Shown here in pieces: positions 7,001 through 13,757 of a stretch of DNA of 13,757 nt (positions within the stretch are counted from its first letter, which is position 1; every line of letters starts with the position of its first letter). Below the pieces are notes generated by a model, which had not been told where the DNA came from, made no database searches, and saw only the letters and a list, made by a program, of their open reading frames with translations. Origin of the DNA: Lutispora sp. (GTDB lineage Bacteria > Bacillota > Clostridia > Lutisporales > Lutisporaceae). The stretch covers positions 1 to 13,757 of the forward strand of contig JAUQXG010000338.1 in the NCBI GenBank assembly GCA_030834765.1. Direction: 5' to 3'. A program made the position numbers and the translations under genes.

Positions 7001-7498
7001 ATAGAAGTAGACGGCATCATTTTGGATAATGGAAATAGTACAAGCTATCTTCATAACAGCTTGACACCAGAAACAGAACACAACTATAGAGTCCGATCAA
7101 GAAATGTAGGCGGATACAGCATATGGAGCGAAATAAAAAATATCAGCACAAAGAGTACGGTACAAAACTACATCATAGACAGCCTTCCAGGAGAAGATGT
7201 AAATTTGATACTCTCTGCAGCACATATACAAGACCTAAACAACTATACCTTTACAGCCACATATAACCTAGAAGATTTTGAAGCAATAGACTTATGTGCT
7301 ATGACACCAAGAATAGATATGACTACAGGAAGCATAACAGGAACAGATATAACCATTACACAATTTACCCCAGGAACCATCGTGTTCAAAAAGGCAGGCG
7401 CAGCCCAAACCTGGGAAGTATGGTCAGGCGCTGTAAACAGCATCAAGTTTAAAGCAAAACGAGAAGGACAGTCCACTATCACCTACAGCATCAACTAA
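4040..7498 (+). CDS. Large fibronectin type III repeat protein, probably extracellular, possibly lacking its true N-terminus
   Basis: An open frame of 1152 residues. Residues 1-165 are a Trp/Tyr-rich segment of unknown fold. Residues about 168-270 look Ig/cadherin-like (VSDPDNNNLTCKYYID, later DGNHTMKFEVSDG), and about 271-455 hold two diverged FN3-like units. Residues 459-1039 are seven clear FN3 domains. Residues 1041-1152 form a final beta-rich, perhaps cohesin-like, domain (NYTFTATYNLEDFEAIDLC, ending in VNSIKFKAK). These domains are typical of secreted adhesion or carbohydrate-associated proteins in Firmicutes. However, there is no signal peptide, and only the palindrome and an A-run precede the ATG at 4040, with no Shine-Dalgarno sequence. 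An in-frame ATG at 4070 is no better. The gene may be a headless fragment completed by rearrangement, or a pseudogene. It ends about 40 nt before the S8-RHS gene, so the two are probably a pair. Codon use changes near base 4550. Confidence 0.75.
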   Translation: MQKPTDNVHFMTGNEVWGDDNWTYLGAGDILSTHFAEHQRYWRILMDATTIQIRYMETVYSEAKDRDIVYQDILYKSWPLTMKNQIKLRVTLSNISMGLNADPQSSVSWHIGNLSWASTYMGNNPPPTTPQIIKLKDYTATTFISVYAGWSSSGSAIATIEYTENSAPNLVLTTPTQNGTFSEADTSFIPKITVSDPDNNNLTCKYYIDSETTPRDTKTATSTVTAKVVSFNALNMSTLTDGNHTMKFEVSDGIAPAVTQTVTFKIDKTAPVLGTVTFTSTTSDITMTGSATDAIAGMDPYPYRYTVTTKPATAWFTATTYTQTGLLPNTQYTATFEARDTKAHTATRTQNLYTKAQVPATVTVNNPTSYTLDVTITDGNPATTQYQISLNNNTKYVTPEGALTTSPVWITPTNKKITVKGLNPSTAYTFQAKAKNGDNTETLQSSAVSGTTLIAPPVAPANIIATATDKTITVSWDGAATATAYDIEADGVIIDRGTSTTYTHINLYPGTPHTYRVRGKNAGGPGNFSTQISKSTLPTKPEIPANLKAMPQSTIVTITWNNVPGATGYDIEVDGVQVNNGPNTNYIHQSLTPGTNHTYRVRSVNAGDKSEWSSPVTTTTLVDSTPVPVNLKAVPSYNQINVTWKPVDGATGYEIEIDGIRIDNGTNTAYTHKNLLPDTQHMYRVRAKKNSIISDWSAAVVQTTLIEAFGTPMNFKAEPQDTFVILTWDMVADVESYEIEIDGQTIDTGIETTSIHEGLTPGSDHSYRIRAKSETTISDWSEALQITTYTLPSPNNFSAMTTENSMKMVWEEVYEATSYDLEFDGSILSHINTTEYETTGLLPNTKHTMRVRAIGQNGSSNWSEKLTKSTQFNGFNIPYVSGLTRKTSVYIMWNAMDDAIAYDVEIDGQINEDITDTNYLHSALTQGTEHTYRVRAKYETKTGDWSNIFKVSTLSESPQLPTNVAASSTTSSILVSWDQVSGAEGYEIEVDGIILDNGNSTSYLHNSLTPETEHNYRVRSRNVGGYSIWSEIKNISTKSTVQNYIIDSLPGEDVNLILSAAHIQDLNNYTFTATYNLEDFEAIDLCAMTPRIDMTTGSITGTDITITQFTPGTIVFKKAGAAQTWEVWSGAVNSIKFKAKREGQSTITYSIN
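5414..7156 (+). repeat. Seven tandem FN3 repeats within the large surface protein
   Basis: Seven units of about 80-84 residues (period near 250 nt) at protein residues about 459-538, 542-621, 625-706, 709-789, 792-871, 874-954 and 958-1039. Each carries the same skeleton: a Trp in strand B, Y(D/E)(I/V/L)E-x-DG in strand C, a central L-(T/L)-P-x-T turn followed by H-x-Y/M-R-V/I-R, and most have WS near the end. Units 2, 3 and 7 are the most alike (GY(D/E)IE(V/I)DG); unit 5 is the most diverged. Such arrays usually act as a stalk and can change length by recombination. Confidence 0.85.
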
Positions 7499-7528
7499 AA
7501 ATATATGCAATAAAATGATAGTCATATG

Positions 7529-7535
7529 AAAGGAG
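7529..7535 (+). promoter_or_regulatory. Strong ribosome binding site of the S8-RHS gene
   Basis: AAAGGAG lies 6 nt before the ATG at 7542 and only 3 nt before an adjacent in-frame ATG at 7539, so 7542 is preferred. It contrasts with the FN3 gene upstream, which has no recognisable site. Confidence 0.7.
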
Positions 7536-7541
7536 ATCATG

Positions 7542-10500
7542 ATGAGAAGAATGCATTTAATCACATCTAAACTGTTGGTGATAGCCTTAGTAGCTTTTAA
7601 CCTCTTTAGCTTTTCCTATGCCGCACCCATAGAAGAACCCATTAAAAAAGAGATCAGCATTCAACCTGTTAAAAAAGAAATCAACATCCAAAAAGATGGA
7701 AGGGAAAAAAGCGAGATCCTAGTAAAATATAAGAAAAATGCAGATGAGAAAAAGATAAAGAGCAACATACAAACCAAGATGAAGGTATCCAAACTGGAGG
7801 TAAAAAAGAAATACCTCAAAGCAAAGGTAGATCTTTTGGAAATTGATAAAAGTGATGATATACAAAAGGTTATAGAAGAACTGAGAAATGATCCAAATGT
7901 AGAATATGTACAGCCAAACTACAAGCTGGAGATCATGGCACTTCCAAGCGATACAAGATTTTCTGAGCAATGGGGACTACAAAATACAGGTCAGGAGGTA
8001 GAAGGAAAGCTTGGAAGAGCCAGTGTTGATATCAATGCAGTAAATGCATGGAACATAACCAAAGGAATACCCACTGTCCTAGTGGGAGTCCTTGATACAG
8101 GCATAGACATTAACCATAACGATCTAAAAAATGCAATCTATATCAATACAAAAGAAATTCCAGGCAACGGCATTGATGATGATAGAAACGGATATATAGA
8201 TGATGTAAACGGTTGGGATTTTGTAAATGCCGATAATAGTGTATATGATTCTGCAACCCTTGATCTTCATGGTACCCATGTAGCAGGCATCATTGCAGCA
8301 ACCTCTAATACAGAAGGCATAACAGGCGTAGCGCCAAACGTAAAAATATTGCCTCTAAAATTCATACAAGGAAACTGGGGCTATACTTGTGATGCCATAG
8401 ATGCCATAGAGTATGCAATGTCTATGGGCGTAAAAGTGATAAACTGCAGCTTTGGCGGAACGGACAACAACTTTGCCCTAAAAGATACCATGGTAAACAG
8501 CGGAATACTCTTTGTCAGCGCAGGAGGGAACCGAGCAGCAGATGTAGCAGTATCCCCTGTATACCCAGCATGCTTTGATATACCAAATGTACTCTCCGTA
8601 GCATCCATAGACAGCAATGGCGTGCTGTCACCCTATTCAAGCTATGGCAACAAAATACATGTAGCGGCACCAGGTATCAATATACTAAGCACAACACCAG
8701 GAAATACCTATGACTACTTTTCAGGTACCTCCGCATCAGCACCCTTTGTAACAGGAACAGCAGCCCTTTTAAAAAGCCAGTTTCCTGCTTTAACCTATGC
8801 GCAGATTGCCCAAAGGATAAAGGACAATGTAGTGCCTTGCACAAACCTTGTCGGCAAAGTTACAACAGGGGGCAGAGTCAATGCAAATGCTGCGCTGACC
8901 AATGTAAAACCAGCGGCAGATACCTATACAGGTCCAGGAAATGATGATGGAACCGTACCCGGAGGGCAGCAGGGAGGCAATGAAGATACCTGGTACACCC
9001 AAGATCAGCTTGCAAAAATAAAAGAAAGACTTCACTACGGTGAAAGCGGAGTAAATCCCTCTTCAGGAAACTACTCCTTCACCTGCAACGACTTAACCAT
9101 CCCAGCTCCTGGCTTTATGGTCAATATATCCAGGACATACAACTCAAGAGACGACATAAACCCATTGATGGGACAAGGCTGGACCTTTGGCTTTGAAGGC
9201 TATGCAAGAGGTACCACCGTAGTAGATGTATCCCTTCCAAGTGGAGGCTCCCAAAGATTCAGACTTGAAAACGGTATTTATGTTCCAGAGGATTCCAGAA
9301 GCGTTCTTGTCAAGAATGGAGACAGCTCCTATGTATTAACCACAAAAGATCAATATAAATACTACTTCGATACAAATGGTCGCCTTAGCAAGATGGAGGA
9401 TAAGAACGGCAATGTTGTGACCATCACCTTTGATGCAAATGGAAAAATCAAAACCATAACAGATACTGTGGGAAGAATATATACCGTAAACTACAATACA
9501 AAAGGGTTAATAGACAACATAGTAGATCCACAAAGTAGAACCATAAAATATGAATATGATACCAATAACCGCCTGGTAAAAGCCACCGATGCCATGGGGG
9601 GACTGATGAAATATATCTATGATACCTGGGGCTTCATCAGTGAAATAAAAGATCATAATGATAAGCAAGTAACAAAAATCACCTATAACCACAACGAAGG
9701 AGAAAACCAGCACAAAGTATCCCAGGCAGTAGATTCTCTTGGAGACCTAGTAAACTACTCCTATGATACCACCAATAAAAAGACCACCATCACAGATATG
9801 AACAACAGAGTATCCACCTACTGGTTTGATTCCTCCATGTATACCATCAGATTACAAGATCCAGAAGGGAAATCCACCTATACAGAATACTTTGAAACAG
9901 GCGGCAAAAACAAATATGGAGATGTAAAGTCCGTCACAGACAGAAACGGCAACAAGACAGCCTATGAAATAGATGCAAAAGGCAACGTAATAAAGATCAC
10001 TAACCCAGATGGAAGCTTAAAAGAGTTTTCATACGATGATAAAAATAACCTCATCATGGAAAAAGATGAGCTTGGGAAGTCTGCCTTCTACATCTATGAT
10101 ACAGATAAGAAACTCCTCCTGAAAAAAGCACAGCCTTTCAATGGAACAGACATATATGCGCAAGGTACTGACGAGACCAAGTTTGCCATGACCAAGTACA
10201 CATACTACACCGCAGCAGAAGCCACAGCCCAATTTAACTGCAAGGCAGGAGGTCTTCTCAAAAGCATTACAGATCCAGAAGGCAATATAAAATCCTACAC
10301 CTATGATATAGACGGAAATATAAAGACCGAGACAGACCAAGAAAACAAAATCACAACCTATATCTATGATCGGGTAGGACAAAATACCACAGTCCTTACA
10401 CCCAATGGATTCAAAACAGAATATGTATATGACAAAAACGGACTTTTAGAAAAAGTCATGCTTCATGAAGGCGAGACCACTAGAGCCTTATACGACAAAA

Positions 10501-13500
10501 TGGGAAGAAAAATACAAGAAATATCACCAAATCAATATGACCCTGCTAAAGATGATATGACGAACCATAAGTACAACGATACAGCCGCAGGCTTCAGATA
10601 TACCTACTATGACAGCGGACTGATAAAAACCCAAACAGATCCACTGAATCATATAACATCCTACACCTATGATGTATACGGCAATAAGTTGGCAGAGACA
10701 AAACCAAATGGATCTATATACAAATATGAGTATGACAACATGGATCGGCTCATAAAAGTGTACTACAAAGATAGCCTAGCTGCCCCTGAGGTCACACTTT
10801 ATGAATATTCCTATGCCATACTTGCAGATCAAAAGACACAAAAAACAGAAACAAAGTATCTCAATAATGACGAAAAAGCTATATCTGTATATGTATATGA
10901 CTATGGAGACAGACTTTTAGAAAAACAAAATCCCGATGGAACAAAAGAGCATATACAATATAGTACAAATGGTCTTATCGAAACAAACACCAATGTGGAT
11001 GGCAGCATAACCTACTATAAATATGACGGCTTAAATAGACTGACAGAACAATGGATACCCTTTGAAATATCAAATGGCACCACCCAATATACTTATACAG
11101 CCATTGAATATGATAAGGCTGGCAACAAGAAAGTCCAGAAGTCAGGAAAAGAAAAGGTATCCCAGAATGAAGTACCTCAAAACTTTGCAAGCACAAGCTA
11201 TGACTACTACAAGAATGGCCTTTTAAAATCAGTTACCGATTCTGCTGGCAGAAAGACAGAATACCAATATGATAACGACGGATATGTATCAAAGGAAGAT
11301 ATCTATATAAGCCAAAGCAGCAAAAAGACAACAGAATATCAATATAACCATCTTGGAAAAGTAGTGAAAGAAAAAGTCCATGTAAACGCAGGAGATATCT
11401 ATGGCAATAGCTACGATAGCACAGAGGATAAAATACTTTTCACATCCTATGATTATGATAAAAATGGCAACCTAAAGACAACTACAGATCCCAAAATGGT
11501 AACCACCACCTATACCTATGACCAGATGAACAGACTTCTAAGCCAAAGTCAGCCTGGCGTAGATGAAAATGGAGCACCTAGCGAAATCACCAAGTCAAGC
11601 ACCTATGACTGGCAGGGAAATATCCTCACAGAGACAGATGGCAATGGAAATACAACAGCGTATCAATATAACAACAAAGGACTGCTGATCAAGATCATAG
11701 ATCCAAAGGGCAATACAACTGCCTTTGATTATGATAGATCAGGAAGACGAATCATAGAAGTATCACCAAAAAACTATGATTCACAAAAACCTATGACAGA
11801 AATGAATAGAGCTGTCTATGTATATGATGTAATGGACAGAGTCAAAGCAAAGAAAGATATATACCTAGATCCAAAAACCAACGACCTTACTACAGTGCAT
11901 ACAAAAACATATCAATACGACAACAGAGGAAATGTAGTAAAAGAGCTGGATGCCCTAGGCTATGAAGCAGGTAATGGAGACACCCTGGAGGAGAGAATCA
12001 GCACAGGCTATGGAACATCCTATTCCTACAACCTGACAGGCAAAGTGGTAACCATGATAGACCCAGTATCCAGCCAAAAGGGACTGTCCTTCGCTGCCAA
12101 ATACCAATATGATGCCCTTGGAAGAAAAATAGCAGAGATCAATGGAAATGGCGTTGAAACCATTTATTCCTATGATGATGCAGGAAATCTTCTTAGCATT
12201 CATGTAAAGAAAAATGCAACATCACAGCCACTGACACTAAAAACAAATACCTATGACTTAGCAGGAAGACGATTGACAGAAACAGACGGCAATAAAAACA
12301 CAACAACCTATGAATACAATGCTTTAGATAAATTAAGAAAAGCAGTAACACCAGGAGATGACACCATAGCATCCAATACCTTCACATACCAGTATGATGA
12401 AAATGGCAATATGCGTTTAAAGAAGGATTCTAGCCAAAGAGTAGAAGAATATACCTTTGATAATCAAAATAGAATCATAGCCTACACCAGCAAGAAAGCT
12501 GATGGAACGCAAGCCATAACCACTTCGACCAGATATGATAAAAACGGAAACAAGAGATTTGAGACAGATGGAAACAATATAACTATAGAAAACATATTTG
12601 ATAAACGAAACAGATTGATAGAAACAACAATGACAGTAAAGGGCATAGAAAAAAGAACCTTCTATGGCTATGATGAAAACAACAATCAAACTACCATGAC
12701 AGACTGGCTGGGGAACGTATATACCAATATATATGACCCACTTAATCGACTCATTGAAAAGAAAGATCCCTATACCACCATTGAAAAACTGGAGTACTAT
12801 AAAAATAACCTGCAGTCAAAATCCTATGATGCATTAGGCAACCTAACCCAGTATAGCTATGACAGAAATGGAAGACTCCTATACACCATAGACCCGGAAG
12901 GACATATGAATACCCAGTCCTATGATGATTTAGGCAACATACAGGCAAAGACAGATGGGCGAGGGATATCCATCCTATATGAATATGACTATCTCAATAG
13001 AATGATAGCAGTTACCAATGCAACAGGCGAAACAACAGAATATACCTATGACCTTAATGGCAATATGCTGACCCAAAAAGAGGCAAAAGGAAACATAACC
13101 ACCTTTGAATACAATGCAGCAAATAAAGCCATTAGAAAAATCGACCAGGGCGGAAGAACAGGACAGCCAGAAAGATATATATACATCCATGACAAGGTAG
13201 AGAGCTATATCTACTACCCTGATGGAAATATCAAGACCAAGAAGGATAGAAACGGAAACATAACGAATTATACCTATGATATACATGGAAGACTGACAGA
13301 AAAAACCATAGGAGACGATTCCATATCCTACACCTATGATGGAAACAGCAACCAGCTGACCATGACAGACAGCACAGGAACCACAGAAAGAACCTATGAT
13401 GAAGAAAACCGAACTTTGGCAAAAACAGTACCAAGTATAGGCACCTCAACTTATCAATATGACATCACAGAAACAAACGGTACCTATGGAGAATTGTCAA

Positions 13501-13757
13501 CAGATCCAAAAGGCAATGAAACCAAAAATATCTATGACAAAGCAGATAGACTGATCAAAGTGATATCCAATGAAAAAGAAACAACCTTTACCTACTATGA
13601 CAACGGCAGCAGAAAAACCGTAGAATATCCAGACGGAGCAAAAGAAGAATACACCTACTTTAGTGACAACCTAGTCAAGACCTTGATCAATACAAAAGCA
13701 AATGGCACAGTACTAGACAGCTATAGCTACAAATATGATGCATCCCATAACCAAATA
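7542..13757 (+). CDS. Secreted subtilisin-type (S8) protease fused to an RHS/YD-repeat protein (candidate polymorphic toxin; runs off the window)
   Basis: The frame is open from 7542 to the window edge: 2072 residues without a stop. Residues 1-28 are a signal peptide (basic start, LLVIALVAFNLFSF, then SYA-A). Residues about 55-130 resemble an S8 propeptide (EILVKYKK, later DPNVEYVQPNY). The S8 domain, about 135-450, has Asp185 in VLDTGID, His243 in HGTHVAG, oxyanion Asn330 in SAGGN and Ser397 in GTSASAP, so it looks active. An acidic loop (GIDDDRNGYIDD, about 210-221) probably binds calcium. A Gly/Asp linker (about 460-480) leads to a DUF6531-like segment (about 500-550: GVNPSSGNYSF, SRTYNS, GQGWTFGFE), then about fifty YD repeats. 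RHS proteins commonly carry a variable C-terminal toxin; that end is beyond the window. The protease may process or release the RHS part, which is inference. The protein probably pairs with the FN3 protein encoded just upstream. Confidence 0.9.
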   Translation, partial: MRRMHLITSKLLVIALVAFNLFSFSYAAPIEEPIKKEISIQPVKKEINIQKDGREKSEILVKYKKNADEKKIKSNIQTKMKVSKLEVKKKYLKAKVDLLEIDKSDDIQKVIEELRNDPNVEYVQPNYKLEIMALPSDTRFSEQWGLQNTGQEVEGKLGRASVDINAVNAWNITKGIPTVLVGVLDTGIDINHNDLKNAIYINTKEIPGNGIDDDRNGYIDDVNGWDFVNADNSVYDSATLDLHGTHVAGIIAATSNTEGITGVAPNVKILPLKFIQGNWGYTCDAIDAIEYAMSMGVKVINCSFGGTDNNFALKDTMVNSGILFVSAGGNRAADVAVSPVYPACFDIPNVLSVASIDSNGVLSPYSSYGNKIHVAAPGINILSTTPGNTYDYFSGTSASAPFVTGTAALLKSQFPALTYAQIAQRIKDNVVPCTNLVGKVTTGGRVNANAALTNVKPAADTYTGPGNDDGTVPGGQQGGNEDTWYTQDQLAKIKERLHYGESGVNPSSGNYSFTCNDLTIPAPGFMVNISRTYNSRDDINPLMGQGWTFGFEGYARGTTVVDVSLPSGGSQRFRLENGIYVPEDSRSVLVKNGDSSYVLTTKDQYKYYFDTNGRLSKMEDKNGNVVTITFDANGKIKTITDTVGRIYTVNYNTKGLIDNIVDPQSRTIKYEYDTNNRLVKATDAMGGLMKYIYDTWGFISEIKDHNDKQVTKITYNHNEGENQHKVSQAVDSLGDLVNYSYDTTNKKTTITDMNNRVSTYWFDSSMYTIRLQDPEGKSTYTEYFETGGKNKYGDVKSVTDRNGNKTAYEIDAKGNVIKITNPDGSLKEFSYDDKNNLIMEKDELGKSAFYIYDTDKKLLLKKAQPFNGTDIYAQGTDETKFAMTKYTYYTAAEATAQFNCKAGGLLKSITDPEGNIKSYTYDIDGNIKTETDQENKITTYIYDRVGQNTTVLTPNGFKTEYVYDKNGLLEKVMLHEGETTRALYDKMGRKIQEISPNQYDPAKDDMTNHKYNDTAAGFRYTYYDSGLIKTQTDPLNHITSYTYDVYGNKLAETKPNGSIYKYEYDNMDRLIKVYYKDSLAAPEVTLYEYSYAILADQKTQKTETKYLNNDEKAISVYVYDYGDRLLEKQNPDGTKEHIQYSTNGLIETNTNVDGSITYYKYDGLNRLTEQWIPFEISNGTTQYTYTAIEYDKAGNKKVQKSGKEKVSQNEVPQNFASTSYDYYKNGLLKSVTDSAGRKTEYQYDNDGYVSKEDIYISQSSKKTTEYQYNHLGKVVKEKVHVNAGDIYGNSYDSTEDKILFTSYDYDKNGNLKTTTDPKMVTTTYTYDQMNRLLSQSQPGVDENGAPSEITKSSTYDWQGNILTETDGNGNTTAYQYNNKGLLIKIIDPKGNTTAFDYDRSGRRIIEVSPKNYDSQKPMTEMNRAVYVYDVMDRVKAKKDIYLDPKTNDLTTVHTKTYQYDNRGNVVKELDALGYEAGNGDTLEERISTGYGTSYSYNLTGKVVTMIDPVSSQKGLSFAAKYQYDALGRKIAEINGNGVETIYSYDDAGNLLSIHVKKNATSQPLTLKTNTYDLAGRRLTETDGNKNTTTYEYNALDKLRKAVTPGDDTIASNTFTYQYDENGNMRLKKDSSQRVEEYTFDNQNRIIAYTSKKADGTQAITTSTRYDKNGNKRFETDGNNITIENIFDKRNRLIETTMTVKGIEKRTFYGYDENNNQTTMTDWLGNVYTNIYDPLNRLIEKKDPYTTIEKLEYYKNNLQSKSYDALGNLTQYSYDRNGRLLYTIDPEGHMNTQSYDDLGNIQAKTDGRGISILYEYDYLNRMIAVTNATGETTEYTYDLNGNMLTQKEAKGNITTFEYNAANKAIRKIDQGGRTGQPERYIYIHDKVESYIYYPDGNIKTKKDRNGNITNYTYDIHGRLTEKTIGDDSISYTYDGNSNQLTMTDSTGTTERTYDEENRTLAKTVPSIGTSTYQYDITETNGTYGELSTDPKGNETKNIYDKADRLIKVISNEKETTFTYYDNGSRKTVEYPDGAKEEYTYFSDNLVKTLINTKANGTVLDSYSYKYDASHNQI
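9351..13757 (+). repeat. RHS/YD repeat array inside the S8-RHS protein (continues beyond the window)
   Basis: About fifty diverged units of roughly 20-25 residues with the pattern D-x-x-G-(N/R)-x-x-x-Y-x-Y-D-x-x-G-R/N-L, for example DPEGNIKSYTYDIDG and DRNGNITNYTYDIHG. In known RHS/TcC structures such repeats wind into a hollow beta shell that encloses a C-terminal payload. No core-ending motif that would mark a cleavage point before a toxin tip appears before the window ends, so the shell is incomplete here. Confidence 0.88.

Noticed and set aside
10029..10382. 117-codon antisense ORF and several similar minus-strand ORFs between 7719 and 13449
   Set aside because: They are antisense shadows of the A/C-rich YD repeats: Cys/Tyr/Phe/Ile-rich low-complexity translations with no domain, lying entirely within the strong S8-RHS frame.
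5414..13757. CRISPR array or other DNA-level repeat system
   Set aside because: The periodicity comes from diverged protein repeats (FN3, about 250 nt; YD, about 60-75 nt). There are no identical short repeats with unique spacers.

Overview
This looks like a chromosomal accessory region from a low-GC, spore-forming Gram-positive bacterium of the class Clostridia. The DNA is AT-rich, ribosome binding sites are purine-rich (GGAGG/AAAGGAG type), and a decayed piece of a CotJC/manganese-catalase-type spore coat gene is present. I cannot name the species. I see no tRNA, rRNA, CRISPR array or complete insertion sequence.

Region 1 (1-2547) is the tail of a natural-product, probably nonribosomal peptide, gene cluster. 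It holds the C-terminal half of an Sfp-type phosphopantetheinyl transferase, a type II thioesterase 5 nt downstream, and a membrane-anchored S12 serine peptidase. The peptidase has one N-terminal and three C-terminal membrane helices, the layout of the prodrug-activating peptidase ClbP. Together they suggest carrier-protein activation, proofreading of the assembly line, and extracytoplasmic maturation of the product. The megasynthases would lie upstream of the window.

Region 2 (2548-4039) is a junction: a cotJC-like remnant with a premature stop, a strong GC-rich hairpin, a candidate promoter overlapping an inverted repeat, an intact tyrosine recombinase, and a 29-bp AT-rich palindrome whose layout fits a recombinase core site.

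Region 3 (4040-13757) encodes two very large, probably extracellular proteins with C-ending codon preference unlike Region 1. The first is a 1152-residue protein with seven clear fibronectin type III repeats. It has no signal peptide and no visible ribosome binding site, so its 5' end may have been lost or exchanged. The second starts about 40 nt later and stays open to the window edge (at least 2072 residues). It fuses a signal peptide, propeptide and apparently complete subtilisin-type (S8) protease to a DUF6531-like segment and about fifty RHS/YD repeats. This is the architecture of a secreted RHS/WapA-like polymorphic toxin or surface protein with a built-in protease. Its C-terminal tip and any immunity gene lie beyond the window. 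The recombinase, the palindrome, the apparently headless FN3 gene and the S8-RHS gene together are the part most worth following up.
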